DNA of 56,602 bases, taken from an uncultured Clostridia bacterium. GTDB taxonomy: Bacteria; Bacillota; Clostridia; TANB77; CAG-508. The notes under the pieces are model-generated. The model saw only the letters and a list, made by a program, of their open reading frames with translations. It had not been told where the DNA came from and searched no databases. Positions 41,041 to 51,891 of the stretch are shown piece after piece. The stretch spans positions 1 to 56,602 of the forward strand of contig CANQEM010000009.1 of NCBI GenBank assembly GCA_947594935.1, given 5' to 3'. How positions within the stretch are numbered: the stretch's first letter is position 1; each line of letters opens with the position of its first letter. The translations under genes were made by a program, and so were the position numbers.

Positions 41041-43188
41041 ATGATAAGAGCAAGGTTAGAAGAAGAAGTTGAAGAATTAAATAGACTCTATGACATGGTT
41101 GAAGATGAATTGCCTGAATTTTTCGAATTTTTTGATATAGAATACACACAAGAATTGATGGATGGATTAGATGACGGAGATAATAGCATATTACAAGACA
41201 TAATATCAAACATAGAGCAAAACCTCACGCTAGAAGAAAAAAACTATTTTTATGAACACATAGACATCAGATTATATCCATATTTACAAGATACAGAAAG
41301 AAAAATACAAAAACTACAATCAGACCCATACATAAATGACGATACAAAATCAGAAATTATAAAATCACTAGAAACAGATGAACAAAAACTACCATTTATA
41401 GACGAACTATGTGCATCAGATGATGTTAGTTATCCAGTAGTTACAGCAGTAGCCAGCTTGTCAGATGACAACATAAAAATGCAGTATATGGAAACATTAG
41501 TGCAAAAAAATGATAATCAGTATGACTACAACATAATACGCATTGTAAAAAGTATGCAAGATGATTCTCTAAAAATGGGAGTACTAGAAAAAGTAGATGA
41601 TTTTCTACAAGCAGAAATAGTATCAACATTTAAAGATGATGAAAAAAAAATAGAACTTTTAGATGATCTTAAAGATTTAGGAAAATCAATAGTTATTTGC
41701 AGTTTACAATCAGATGAATTAAAAATAGAGCAACTAAAAACATTTGAGGGAACACAAAGATATGAGATAGTAAGAAGCCTAAGCAGCGATAAATTAAAAC
41801 TAACTTTCTTACCTGAGTTTAATGATGAAGAAAAACGAGAAATTATCAAAACATTTAAAACAGATGAGGACAAAATAAAAGCGTTAGAAATGCAAAAAAT
41901 TGAATATAGTCGAGCAATAATTATTGGAACATTAAAAGATGACGTAAAAAAAGTTGAACTTCTAGAAGGAATTAAGCAACGTCAAAGCAGGGATGAAATA
42001 ATAACACATATAAGAAGTGAAGCAGGAAGAAAACTATTTCTAGAAATAGCACAAGATAACGAAGAAAAACAATTTATATTCAAACAATTTACAAGAGATG
42101 AAATGATTAGTTTCTTTTCTGAAAAAGACACACAACAAAAATATCCAGAGGTATATGGTGTATACAGAAAAATCTATGAAAATGCAGAACCTAGTAAAAA
42201 GCCAGAAGTAAAATACACTTCTTTTGGCTTACCACAAGAAATGACAATAGGCGCTGAAATAGAAGCAGAAGGAGAAAACAGCGAAATAATAAGACATGCA
42301 AAAACACTAAGAGACAACAAAGCAAAAAATGATGGCTCACTTACAGACGGAGTAGAAGTAATTACAGGAATTATGCACGACACACAAGAAGATGTAGCAA
42401 ACATCTATGAAGTCGCGAACCTAATGCAAGACTTAGGTCTAACAACTTCTGAAAACTGTGGAGGGCATATCCATATTGGAGCAGATTATATAGAAACAAA
42501 CGAACAATGGCAAGAATTACTTGAACTATGGGTAAACGCAGAAGAAGTTTTGTGCTTAATATCAAACAAACCAGGTGAATTACCAAGAGATGGTGTATAT
42601 ATTGAACCAATAGGATCAAAGTTTAAAGAAAGCAATATAACTAGCAAAAAAGATAATGACCTTTTCATAGAAGATGCTAAAAAAATACAAGACACCAGAC
42701 GTACAACTTTAAATCTATTAAATGTACACCATGGAAAAAATACAATAGAATTCAGACTTTCAAATGGAACACTAGACCCTAATGTATGGATTGAAAATAT
42801 ACGACTATATGGAAGAATAGTGCAAAAAGCAAAAGAATTAGGAATAATAAAAGCTAAACAAAAGAATAAAGAAAAAATAACACCAGAAGAACAATCACAG
42901 TTACAACACCTTGGCATATTAAAATCACAAGCATCAAGTGAGCAAAAAATGGAAGCACTAATGCAAATACTTTTTGATGAAGAAGAAAGAAAAGTTTATG
43001 ACGAAAGGTTTCAAGCAAACAATGAACTAGAAGGAAAACAAAAAAGAATTGAAGACCTAAGAAACTTATTCGGAGAATTAGATTTTGAACAAGTATATAA
43101 CGAAACAGAAATAAAAACAGACATTATCCAAAACCTAATGTCGCAAGAAGAACCGATTGTAAGCCAGAAAGAGGAAGAAGGAAGGTAA
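41041..43188 (+). CDS. Repeat protein fused to an amidoligase-family enzyme
   Basis: This 715-residue protein has two parts. Residues about 100-315 hold eight tandem repeats of roughly 25 residues with the pattern x-I-I-x-S-h-x-[ST/K]-D-[DE]-x-K-h-x-h-h-x-x-h (for example EIVSTFKDDEKKIELLDDL), a helical solenoid likely to bind something. Residues about 395-600 match the putative amidoligase family (COOH-NH2 ligase, GCS fold): GAEIEAEG (404-411), DGSLTDGVEV (431-440), GGHIHIG (474-480) and NTIEFRLSNGTLDP (567-580). Such enzymes form amide or isopeptide bonds using ATP, and are studied as modifiers of peptides or proteins. A Lys/Glu-rich tail follows. It leads a run of four genes with no known products, so it may act with them. 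The substrate is unknown. Confidence 0.78.
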   Translation: MIRARLEEEVEELNRLYDMVEDELPEFFEFFDIEYTQELMDGLDDGDNSILQDIISNIEQNLTLEEKNYFYEHIDIRLYPYLQDTERKIQKLQSDPYINDDTKSEIIKSLETDEQKLPFIDELCASDDVSYPVVTAVASLSDDNIKMQYMETLVQKNDNQYDYNIIRIVKSMQDDSLKMGVLEKVDDFLQAEIVSTFKDDEKKIELLDDLKDLGKSIVICSLQSDELKIEQLKTFEGTQRYEIVRSLSSDKLKLTFLPEFNDEEKREIIKTFKTDEDKIKALEMQKIEYSRAIIIGTLKDDVKKVELLEGIKQRQSRDEIITHIRSEAGRKLFLEIAQDNEEKQFIFKQFTRDEMISFFSEKDTQQKYPEVYGVYRKIYENAEPSKKPEVKYTSFGLPQEMTIGAEIEAEGENSEIIRHAKTLRDNKAKNDGSLTDGVEVITGIMHDTQEDVANIYEVANLMQDLGLTTSENCGGHIHIGADYIETNEQWQELLELWVNAEEVLCLISNKPGELPRDGVYIEPIGSKFKESNITSKKDNDLFIEDAKKIQDTRRTTLNLLNVHHGKNTIEFRLSNGTLDPNVWIENIRLYGRIVQKAKELGIIKAKQKNKEKITPEEQSQLQHLGILKSQASSEQKMEALMQILFDEEERKVYDERFQANNELEGKQKRIEDLRNLFGELDFEQVYNETEIKTDIIQNLMSQEEPIVSQKEEEGR

Positions 43189-43194
43189 AAAGGC

Positions 43195-43662
43195 ATGAAA
43201 CAAATCATAGTGGTAGAACATGGAGAAAAGTATCAATACAATAGAAAAAAAGAAATGGTTGAAGCATTTTTAGGAAAAGACTTTTATAACCTACCAGAAA
43301 ATAAAAAATTGAATAGATTAAGACTAAAAACATATATGAATGCCTCATTGAATAGCACCGAAATTAGAGACCTCACCAAAGGCGATAAAGCAAGAAAAAT
43401 AGACAAAAAGCAATATATAGTTTTAGATGAAGATACTTTTTTATTGTCACTTGCAAAAAATAACGACATTGCTCTGTATGAAAATGAACTAAGCGAAGAA
43501 TTTACAAAAGGAATAGATAAATCAAACTTAGAAAGAATCGCGGAACACTATATCAGAGTAAATGATTGTGCAAACAAAATACTAGAAGATAAATTAGGTC
43601 CAGATAGAATAGAAACAGAAGAAGAAAAGGAAGAGATAAAAGATAATGAAGAAAGAATATAG
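43195..43662 (+). CDS. Unknown protein in the amidoligase cluster
   Basis: I do not recognise this 155-residue soluble protein. It is basic in the first half and ends in an acidic Glu/Lys-rich tail (EEEKEEIKDNEERI). It has the stretch IRDLTKGDKARKIDKKQYIVLDEDTF near the centre (about 57-85). There is no membrane or catalytic motif. The stop overlaps the next gene by 17 bases, and the start is six bases from the amidoligase stop, so all four genes here are one transcription unit. It could be a target or accessory of the amidoligase. Confidence 0.5.
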   Translation: MKQIIVVEHGEKYQYNRKKEMVEAFLGKDFYNLPENKKLNRLRLKTYMNASLNSTEIRDLTKGDKARKIDKKQYIVLDEDTFLLSLAKNNDIALYENELSEEFTKGIDKSNLERIAEHYIRVNDCANKILEDKLGPDRIETEEEKEEIKDNEERI

Positions 43663-44086
43663 AAAAGCATTATCAGAAGTTAATCAAATATTACTAAACA
43701 CAGATGAAGAAGTGGTTGCTAAAATTCCAAAAAGATTTCAAGAATTTGTAAAAACTAATATGGATAAAGAACACAAAATTGAAATCAAAGAAGGAGAAAG
43801 CTTAATAGAACAAGACATCAGGCCAGAAACCAAGCAAATTTTAGCTTTGATTTACCGAGACTATATCTGTTCAAAAGAAAAAAGGAACGATTTAATAAAT
43901 CAAGAAATTGAAAAAAGGAAAAAAAGAGAAGAAAGTTATGAAATAAATTTTCAACAAAACCAAAACAGAAAAGAAAGCATCGAAGAAAAGCTAGAAAACT
44001 CAGAAGAAAAAGCACTTATAAAACCAGAAGAAAAGTGGTATCAAAAGATAATCAATAAAATACTAAAAATTTTTAAAATAAAATAA
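43646..44086 (+). CDS. Unknown lysine/glutamate-rich protein in the amidoligase cluster
   Basis: This 146-residue protein is unknown. The N-terminal part, YRKALSEVNQILLNTDEEVVAKIPKRFQEFVKTNM (about 4-38), looks like a compact conserved helical domain; IRPETKQILALIYRDYICSKEKR follows (about 58-80), and the rest is a charged coil ending in a basic IINKILKIFKIK amphipathic helix that may touch the membrane. The gene overlaps the previous one by 17 bases, which implies coupled translation. Confidence 0.5.
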   Translation: MKKEYRKALSEVNQILLNTDEEVVAKIPKRFQEFVKTNMDKEHKIEIKEGESLIEQDIRPETKQILALIYRDYICSKEKRNDLINQEIEKRKKREESYEINFQQNQNRKESIEEKLENSEEKALIKPEEKWYQKIINKILKIFKIK

Positions 44087-44107
44087 ATTATAGAAAGGAG
44101 AAGCGTT

Positions 44108-45658
44108 TTGCAAAAGAAAGCAGATAAATTATTAGAAAAAATTGTAAAAAAAGATTTTAATAATGAACTAGAAATAGTGCTTGAACAAAAGGAATTCTCA
44201 GAGGACGCAAAAAGCATTCTCCTTAATATATTATATAAAATAGAAACAGCGTATAAAGACATTGAAACTGTAAAACCAGATATATTTTCAAAAGACGAAT
44301 ATATCTTAAAGCTTATATGGACAATAAAACAACAATGTTCATCAATAAAACTAGTTCGAATGGATGATGAAAATTCTCGAATTCCAGAGCATGGCACATT
44401 TTTTATCGACAAAGAAAAAAAGGAAATAGAATGTTATCCAATTGAAAGAAAAATTTTATACGCTATTTGGAAAATGGGGAAAAAAGAGCGTATCATGAAA
44501 AGTAATAATTTTCTTATAGATACAGCTCTTTCTGATTTCTTAAACATAGGCAATGCAATAGACTTAGTAGAACCTCTACGCGATTTCAATGGCTATTCAT
44601 GGAGCACACTATTTACAGAGCTAGAAAGCATAGAGCATTATTTAATATACCAAAATTTAAGAATGCTAGTAGGCAATAAATTTTTAACAGATTGGATATA
44701 TCATCAAGAAAATTTAATTGACTATTACACATCATTAACAGAAAAACTAGGCAAAAAAGCAACTAAAGTTTTAAATACAATTGCAATATTAACAGAACTA
44801 AAATTCAACCCGGAAAAAATTAAAATATATGGGCAAGATAAAAAAAGAATAGAAACAGAACTAAACAACATGGAAGACAAAGAAAAATATACAGAAATGC
44901 TAACAAAAGAAAAATTAAGTCTTACAAAGAAAATCAGAAGAATTGACAAAGTTCTAAACAACAAAGACCTATTACAGCAAGAATATATTAAGAGAAATGA
45001 AGCTTTGCCATTAGAAGAGAAAATATTTAGCATGAAAGTATTATCAAACATCATGATAAAAGAAAGAGAAAATTTACAGCAAAAAATACAAGAATTAAAT
45101 GATAACATGAACCCAAAGAACTTTATAGAACACAAAAAAGAAATAGAAAACCAATATCAATATTTTGCTCTATTAGATACGCAAGATATTGACAAACAAA
45201 TACAAGAAAATTTAGTAAAATTTCAAAAAATATTCTTAGATGAATTCTCAAACCAAATAGACAATGTACAAACAAAGCAAGAAATTATCACAACAATATA
45301 CAAAATGAGATATTATTTACAGCTACCAATTACAAGGGAAAAATCAATTTCAGAAGCGGTTCCAGAAAAATACTTACAACCAGTTGTGGAAAAGATGTTA
45401 AACAAAGCACGAGAATTAAAAGCAATTTCAAAAATCAGTAAAGATGAAAATATAGAATATAGAATATGGAGAAAAATTTTAACAGTAAGAGCAATAAAAA
45501 TAGAAGATTTATCAATAAAAATTATCAAAGACAAACAGCAAAAACAATATATCTTACAGATTTTTGATGAAAATATTTTTGAAGAAAAAGTAGCAATTAC
45601 TGATTTCCAAGAAAAAATTGATTTAAAACTAAACAAAAGAATACAAATTTTTCAATAA
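44108..45658 (+). CDS. Unknown 516-residue helical protein in the amidoligase cluster
   Basis: I do not recognise this 516-residue protein. The start is TTG, chosen because AGAAAGGAGAAGCG lies at the right distance. It has a mixed N-terminal domain (about 70-200, with FFIDKEKKEIECYP and WSTLFTELESIEHYLIYQNLRML) and a helical, coiled-coil C-terminal half (about 220-380), then a smaller mixed region at the end (YILQIFDENIFEEKVAI). No membrane segments or known catalytic motifs were found. It ends 18 bases before the metallohydrolase gene, so the unit may extend into that gene. Confidence 0.5.
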   Translation: MQKKADKLLEKIVKKDFNNELEIVLEQKEFSEDAKSILLNILYKIETAYKDIETVKPDIFSKDEYILKLIWTIKQQCSSIKLVRMDDENSRIPEHGTFFIDKEKKEIECYPIERKILYAIWKMGKKERIMKSNNFLIDTALSDFLNIGNAIDLVEPLRDFNGYSWSTLFTELESIEHYLIYQNLRMLVGNKFLTDWIYHQENLIDYYTSLTEKLGKKATKVLNTIAILTELKFNPEKIKIYGQDKKRIETELNNMEDKEKYTEMLTKEKLSLTKKIRRIDKVLNNKDLLQQEYIKRNEALPLEEKIFSMKVLSNIMIKERENLQQKIQELNDNMNPKNFIEHKKEIENQYQYFALLDTQDIDKQIQENLVKFQKIFLDEFSNQIDNVQTKQEIITTIYKMRYYLQLPITREKSISEAVPEKYLQPVVEKMLNKARELKAISKISKDENIEYRIWRKILTVRAIKIEDLSIKIIKDKQQKQYILQIFDENIFEEKVAITDFQEKIDLKLNKRIQIFQ

Positions 45659-45676
45659 CGAAAGGAAAGTGATAAG

Positions 45677-47323
45677 ATGAAAATTACATTTTTAGGAGCA
45701 ACCGAAACTGTTACAGGTTCAAATTACTTAGTAGAGGCAGCAGGAAAAAAATTTTTAGTAGACTGTGGACTATGGCAAGGAAAGGCAGAATATGAAGACC
45801 TAAATTTTCAAGAATTTGAATTTAACCCAACAGAGATTGACTTTATGCTATTAACACATGCACATATAGACCACTCAGGTAGAATTCCAAAACTATACAA
45901 CGAAGGTTTTAGAAACAAAATCTATGCACACAAAGCAACATGTGATTTATGTGCTTTAATGCTTCCAGATAGTGGTCATATTCAAGAAATGGAAAGTGAA
46001 TGGAAGAACAGAAAAAGAATGCGTAAAGGCGAAAAACCACGTGACCCAATATACACAGCAGAAGATGCAGTCAAATCTTTACAGATTTTTGAACCAGTAA
46101 AATATGATGAGATAATAGACATCACAGAAAATATCCATGTACGTTTTAATGATGCAGGGCACATGTTAGGGTCAAGCATAATCGAACTATGGGTAGATGA
46201 AGACGGAAAAACCACAAAAACCGTATTTACAGGTGACTTAGGTAATAATGATATACCATTACTTAGTTCGCCAACAATGATAGACTCCGCTGATTACCTA
46301 ATTATGGAATCAACTTATGGAAGCAGATTACACATAAGAAATGATGAGAAAGCAGAACTATTTTTAAAAATAGTTTCAGAAACCTTGGACAAACAAGGAA
46401 CAGTAGTAATTCCATCATTTGCAGTTGGAAGAACCCAAGAAATTTTATATGAAATCAATAAACTAAAAGACATCAGAAAAGATGAAGAATTTCAAAAACA
46501 ATATCAAACTTTAATGAAAGCACCAGTTTTTGTGGATAGCCCATTAGCAATATCTGCAACAGAAGTGTTTAGAGAAAATATGGACTTATTTGACGAAGAA
46601 ACACAAGCAGAAATGCAAAAAGGAGACAACCCACTAGAATTCCCAGGTTTGCAATTCACAATGACAACAGAGGAGTCAAAAGCACTAAATGAGGACCCAA
46701 AACCATGTATCATCATATCAGCAAGTGGTATGTGCGAAGTAGGAAGAATAAAACATCATCTAAAACACAACTTATGGAACCCAAACAGCACAATATTATT
46801 TGTAGGTTACCAAGCACCAGGAACATTAGGTTATAATATTGTAAATGGGGCTAAAAATGTAAAAATATTCGGAGAAGACATTGCCGTAAATGCTCGTATA
46901 GAATATATAGAAGGATATTCAGGACATGCTGACCAAGAAGGACTTATGAACTTTGTATATTCATTCCACGACAAGCCAAAGCACATATTCTTAGTACATG
47001 GGGAAGAGGAGTCAAAAGAAATTCTAAAAGGAAAAATCGAAGAAGGAACTCAATTACCAGTAACAATTCCAGAATTCGGAGAAATCTTTGAACTAAACGA
47101 AGAAATCGCAAAAACCGGAAAAATTGAACGTAGAATTCCGGAAATGACTTTAAAACGCGAAGTAATAAACAGATTAGAAAAACTAAAAGAAGAAATCAAG
47201 GATATGGAAAACTATGTGCGTGAAGATATTACAAACACAGAAATCAAAGATGAGGATGTATTTAGAATAAACGAAAAAATGAAATCATTAGAAAAACAAA
47301 TTTTAAATATAGTAGAGGGTTAA
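45677..47323 (+). CDS. MBL-fold, beta-CASP RNA-processing metallohydrolase
   Basis: This 548-residue protein has the metallo-beta-lactamase core: THAHIDHSGRIPKL (HxHxDH), a later His in FNDAGHMLGSS and VFTGDLG for the bridging Asp, the beta-CASP insert with FVDSPLAISATEVF, and the C-terminal GYSGHADQEGL and FLVHGEEESKEIL. The family includes CPSF-like and YciB/YtmP-type RNA processing enzymes; an mRNA or tRNA processing function is likely but the substrate is unknown. A C-terminal helical extension (about 505-548) is present. An AAGGAAAG site precedes the ATG. Confidence 0.87.
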   Translation: MKITFLGATETVTGSNYLVEAAGKKFLVDCGLWQGKAEYEDLNFQEFEFNPTEIDFMLLTHAHIDHSGRIPKLYNEGFRNKIYAHKATCDLCALMLPDSGHIQEMESEWKNRKRMRKGEKPRDPIYTAEDAVKSLQIFEPVKYDEIIDITENIHVRFNDAGHMLGSSIIELWVDEDGKTTKTVFTGDLGNNDIPLLSSPTMIDSADYLIMESTYGSRLHIRNDEKAELFLKIVSETLDKQGTVVIPSFAVGRTQEILYEINKLKDIRKDEEFQKQYQTLMKAPVFVDSPLAISATEVFRENMDLFDEETQAEMQKGDNPLEFPGLQFTMTTEESKALNEDPKPCIIISASGMCEVGRIKHHLKHNLWNPNSTILFVGYQAPGTLGYNIVNGAKNVKIFGEDIAVNARIEYIEGYSGHADQEGLMNFVYSFHDKPKHIFLVHGEEESKEILKGKIEEGTQLPVTIPEFGEIFELNEEIAKTGKIERRIPEMTLKREVINRLEKLKEEIKDMENYVREDITNTEIKDEDVFRINEKMKSLEKQILNIVEG

Positions 47324-47329
47324 TAAAAA

Positions 47330-49240
47330 ATGGAAAACAAATACTTAAATGATGCAATAATTGGAAATAAAAGTATGTTAGTAACTTTCACAGAAAAGGG
47401 CGAATTGCAAAGGCTATATTTCCCAAGCAGAGATCAAAAGCAATATATAGACTTTTTTCACACAGGAGTTAAAGTAAATAGTTCAGATGTAATATATTTA
47501 CATGATGATGTAAACAACACATATAAGCAATATTACGACACAGATACAAACATTTTAAACACAGAAATTACTAACACATATTTTAATTTAAAAATGTTAC
47601 AAACAGATTATGTGCTATTAAAAGAAGACGTACTTGTAAAAAAATATACATTTATGAATGAATCTACAATAGACTTGAAACTACAATTCTATATATATTC
47701 AGGCTTTGCAACAGATTTAAACAACATGACAAGTTGCAAAATAATAGATGGAGGCATGTTGCATTATGCTCATGATTATACAATAGCAACTTTTGCAAAA
47801 GGATATAATGTAGAAAAACATCAAATACATGGTAGCAAAGATACAATTAAAAGGGGAGAGATATATGACAAAGACTATATCGGAATGTCCCCAGAAGGCA
47901 GTATTTGCTATAACATTGGAAACTTACAACCAGGCGAAAAACAAGAAATATATATTTTATGCACTATTGGAGAAAATGCAAATATTTCAAAAGTTGAAGA
48001 TGAAATTGAAAGACTAAAAAGAATAGACTATGCAAAAGAATATAACAATGTAAAAACATATTGGAGAAAATATGTTAAAGACCATAATGGTTTAAATTTA
48101 AAAGAACCAAAAAATATATCAGAAGAAAAAGTATTTGAAATTTATAAACGCAGTATATTATTATTCCCATTGTTAACAAACCAAGAAACAGGTGGAGTAA
48201 TAGCTGCCCCAGAAGTAGATGAAAATTTAACACAATGTGGAAGATATGCTTATTGTTGGCCACGTGATGCAGTATTTATCACAAAAGCAATGGACATTTT
48301 AAAAATGGAAAAAGAAACCGAAAAATTCTATAAAGTATTTTGCAAAAAAACACAAAGCAAAAATGGAATGTGGGAACAACGCTTTTTCTCAGACGGCAAA
48401 TTGGCACCATGTTGGGGCTATCAAGTAGACGAAACAGCAAGTGTAGTATATGGAGCATATCAACATTATTTAGTTACCAAAAATGAAAAATTTTTAAAAG
48501 AAACTTTGCCAATGTGCGAAAGAGCAATAGACTTCTTAAAAAGATATGTAAAAGATTGGTTAGAAAAAGATGAAAATACAGAACATAAAATACACATCAG
48601 CTATGACTTATGGGAAATGCACGAAGGAGTACATTTATATTCATTAGCAAGTATCTTTTCAGCATTTGAAGCAATCTTAGAAATATACCGTATTTTAGGA
48701 AAAAATGTATCAGACTTCGAGCACAACCGTCTGAAAGAAGAAAAAATAGAAAAGAATAAAAGAGAAATTGAAAGAGAACTAAATGTAATTAAGCAATATA
48801 TAAACAATCATCTATTTGATACAGAGAAGAAATGTTATGTACGAAATGAAGAAGACAAAAAAATGGACATCAGTTTACTAGGAGCAGTAGTACCTTTTAA
48901 AGTTCTAAGACCAAAAGAGAAAAAAGTACAAAACACAGTGGAAAGAATAAATATGTGTTTAAGAACATATACAGGTGGTTACCAAAGGTTTGAACAAGAC
49001 CATTATAGAGATGGGGCACCATGGACAATAGCAAACTTATGGATGGCACTATATTACCTAGAAGCGGGAGAAAAGAGAAAAGCAAGAGAAACATTTGAAT
49101 TTGTTATAAAAACAGTCGGAAAGCATTATTTCTTAGGTGAGCAAATAGATAACAGCACACTAAAACCTAACTGGGTAGTAGGGCTAGGCTGGTCACACGC
49201 AATGTTTATTCTTGTACTAGAAAAATTTCTAAGAAAATAG
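47330..49240 (+). CDS. Glycoside hydrolase family 15 (glucoamylase-like)
   Basis: This 636-residue protein has an N-terminal beta-sandwich (about 1-260) and a C-terminal (alpha/alpha)6 barrel (about 265-636) of GH15. Landmarks are the substrate-contact CWPRDA (309-314), QVDETASVVYGAY, the conserved IHISYDLWEMHEG (catalytic Glu region) and GAPWTIANLWMAL. There is no signal peptide, so it acts inside the cell, releasing glucose from glycogen or malto-oligosaccharides, or as a trehalase-like GH15. This is the type found near glycolytic genes in Clostridia. It starts six bases after the metallohydrolase gene. Confidence 0.88.
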   Translation: MENKYLNDAIIGNKSMLVTFTEKGELQRLYFPSRDQKQYIDFFHTGVKVNSSDVIYLHDDVNNTYKQYYDTDTNILNTEITNTYFNLKMLQTDYVLLKEDVLVKKYTFMNESTIDLKLQFYIYSGFATDLNNMTSCKIIDGGMLHYAHDYTIATFAKGYNVEKHQIHGSKDTIKRGEIYDKDYIGMSPEGSICYNIGNLQPGEKQEIYILCTIGENANISKVEDEIERLKRIDYAKEYNNVKTYWRKYVKDHNGLNLKEPKNISEEKVFEIYKRSILLFPLLTNQETGGVIAAPEVDENLTQCGRYAYCWPRDAVFITKAMDILKMEKETEKFYKVFCKKTQSKNGMWEQRFFSDGKLAPCWGYQVDETASVVYGAYQHYLVTKNEKFLKETLPMCERAIDFLKRYVKDWLEKDENTEHKIHISYDLWEMHEGVHLYSLASIFSAFEAILEIYRILGKNVSDFEHNRLKEEKIEKNKREIERELNVIKQYINNHLFDTEKKCYVRNEEDKKMDISLLGAVVPFKVLRPKEKKVQNTVERINMCLRTYTGGYQRFEQDHYRDGAPWTIANLWMALYYLEAGEKRKARETFEFVIKTVGKHYFLGEQIDNSTLKPNWVVGLGWSHAMFILVLEKFLRK

Positions 49241-49252
49241 TATAGAAAAAAC

Positions 49253-49281
49253 TTGCAAAGTATTATTTTTTGATATAAAAT
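49253..49281 (+). promoter_or_regulatory. Promoter of gapA, part of a duplicated element
   Basis: TTGCAA and TAAAAT are separated by 17 bases. The surrounding 46 bases resemble closely the pgk promoter at 50601-50645. Downstream, TTGCCC and GGGCAA (about 49285-49306) form a hairpin in the leader. Confidence 0.7.
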
Positions 49282-49337
49282 GGTATTGCCCAAAGAAAAA
49301 ACGGGCAAAATAAAAACAGCCGAAAAGGCAAGGATAA

Positions 49338-50357
<1,020 letters not shown>

Positions 50358-50372
50358 AAAGGGTGATATAAT

Positions 50373-50582
50373 ATGCAAAAAAAACAAGAAAAAGGTTCAA
50401 TAACTGTTCTCGTATTAGCAAGTATTATGCTTATTTTAATAGTTCTTGTTAATATATATGTAGCATCATCAAATAAAAATAGAAGTGGAAGAGAAGCATT
50501 TAGAAAAATTCAAGATGCCTATAACATGACAGATGCGGAAATGCAGTTAGAATATGAAAATATCGTTGCGCAACAAACCTAA
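50373..50582 (+). CDS. Small pilin-like/TadE-like membrane peptide between gapA and pgk
   Basis: This 69-residue protein starts MQKKQEKGSITVLVLASIML, has one hydrophobic segment (about 10-30) and a hydrophilic tail (NRSGREAFRKIQDAYNMTDAEMQ). The short basic leader, Gly and Ser-Ile-Thr-Val pattern resembles the start of TadE-like and other pilin-like proteins of Firmicutes. It has a GGGTGAT ribosome site 15 bases after gapA and is closed by a terminator. It does not look glycolytic; why it is in this operon is unclear. Confidence 0.55.
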   Translation: MQKKQEKGSITVLVLASIMLILIVLVNIYVASSNKNRSGREAFRKIQDAYNMTDAEMQLEYENIVAQQT

Positions 50583-50590
50583 TAAAAATC

Positions 50591-50624
50591 AAAAAGAATA
50601 CTTGAAAAGTATTCTTTTTTGGTA
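50591..50624 (+). terminator. Terminator overlapping the pgk promoter
   Basis: AAAAGAATACTT and AAGTATTCTTTT form a 12-bp stem followed by T-run. The stem contains the -35 element of the pgk promoter (TTGAAA at 50602-50607), so reading through and re-initiation are linked. Confidence 0.75.
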
Positions 50625-50630
50625 TAAAAT
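50602..50630 (+). promoter_or_regulatory. Promoter of pgk, part of a duplicated element
   Basis: TTGAAA and TAAAAT are separated by 17 bases; the whole segment through GTATTGTCCAAAA is close in sequence to the gapA promoter, allowing a common regulator. Confidence 0.7.
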
Positions 50631-50683
50631 AGTATTGTCCAAAATAATTAGTAAATAATATAACTAAGAAGGGAAGGATAATT

Positions 50684-51868
50684 ATGAGTAAAAAAACTGT
50701 AAGAGATATTGATTTAAAAGGGAAAAAAGTTTTTGTAAGATGTGACTTCAATGTACCAATGGACGAAAATCAAAACATTACAAACAACACAAGAATAGTA
50801 GCAGCATTACCAACAATTAAATATTTGTTAGAACAAAACTGCAAAATTATTTTAGCATCACACTTAGGTAGACCAAAGGGAGAATTCAAACCAGAATTTT
50901 CTTTGAAGCCAGTTGCAAAAGAATTATCAAAACTTTTGGACAAAGACATCATAATGGCAAATGACGTAATAGGGGAAGACGCAACTGAAAAAGCTAAAAA
51001 CTTAAAAGAAGGAGAAATTTTACTATTAGAAAATGTAAGATTTCACAATGAAGAAACAGAAAATGATCCAGAATTTTCTAAAAAACTAGCATCTATGGCA
51101 GAAATATTTGTAAATGACGCTTTTGGAACAGCACACAGAGCACACAGCTCTACAACTGGAATAGCAAGCTATCTTCCAGCAGTATCTGGCTTTTTAATTG
51201 AAAAAGAATTAAAATTCTTAGGAAGCAGTGTAGAAAACCCAGAAAGACCATTTGTTGCAATTCTAGGTGGAGCAAAAGTTTCAGATAAAATAGGAATAAT
51301 CGATAATCTATTAGAAAAAGTAGATACCTTAATAATTGGTGGAGGAATGGCATATACATTTTTCAAAGCGCAAGGCTATGAAGTAGGAAATTCAATTTGT
51401 GAATTAGACAAATTAGAATTAGCAACACATCTAATGGAAAAAGCAAAGGAAAAAGGCGTAAAATTCTTATTACCAATTGACACAAAAATTGCAAAAGAAG
51501 CAAGTGAAGAGGCAGAAAGCAAAACTGTAAAATGCACAGAAATTCCAGCAGAGTGGGAAGGCTTTGACATAGGTGAAGAATCAATAAAAGAATTTAAAGA
51601 AGAAATAAAAAATGCAAAAACAATAATATGGAATGGACCACTAGGACTATTTGAAGTTAGTCAATTTGCTGTTGGAACAAACGAAATAGCAAAAGCAGTT
51701 GCAGAAACAGGGGCAACAACAATAATAGGTGGTGGAGATTCAATATCAGCAATCAAAAAAGCAGGAGTAGAAGATAAGATAACACATATTTCTACTGGTG
51801 GGGGAGCATCATTAGAATTCTTAGAAGGCAAGAAACTTCCAGGAATTGAAGCTCTAATGGATAAATAA
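50684..51868 (+). CDS. pgk: Phosphoglycerate kinase
   Basis: This 394-residue enzyme makes ATP from 1,3-bisphosphoglycerate. It starts [25 protein letters not shown], then [38 protein letters not shown], and the nucleotide part ends with [13 protein letters not shown] and [19 protein letters not shown]. Length is standard. The ATG follows GGAAGGAT. tpiA follows by 23 bases. Confidence 0.98.
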   Translation: MSKKTVRDIDLKGKKVFVRCDFNVPMDENQNITNNTRIVAALPTIKYLLEQNCKIILASHLGRPKGEFKPEFSLKPVAKELSKLLDKDIIMANDVIGEDATEKAKNLKEGEILLLENVRFHNEETENDPEFSKKLASMAEIFVNDAFGTAHRAHSSTTGIASYLPAVSGFLIEKELKFLGSSVENPERPFVAILGGAKVSDKIGIIDNLLEKVDTLIIGGGMAYTFFKAQGYEVGNSICELDKLELATHLMEKAKEKGVKFLLPIDTKIAKEASEEAESKTVKCTEIPAEWEGFDIGEESIKEFKEEIKNAKTIIWNGPLGLFEVSQFAVGTNEIAKAVAETGATTIIGGGDSISAIKKAGVEDKITHISTGGGASLEFLEGKKLPGIEALMDK

Positions 51869-51891
51869 TAATTTGGAAAGGAAAGAATTAT

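Noticed and set aside
41041..42180. The eight repeats of the amidoligase protein as a DNA-level tandem repeat
   Set aside because: The pattern is kept only at protein level; the DNA copies have diverged, so it is an old solenoid and not a slippage-prone repeat.
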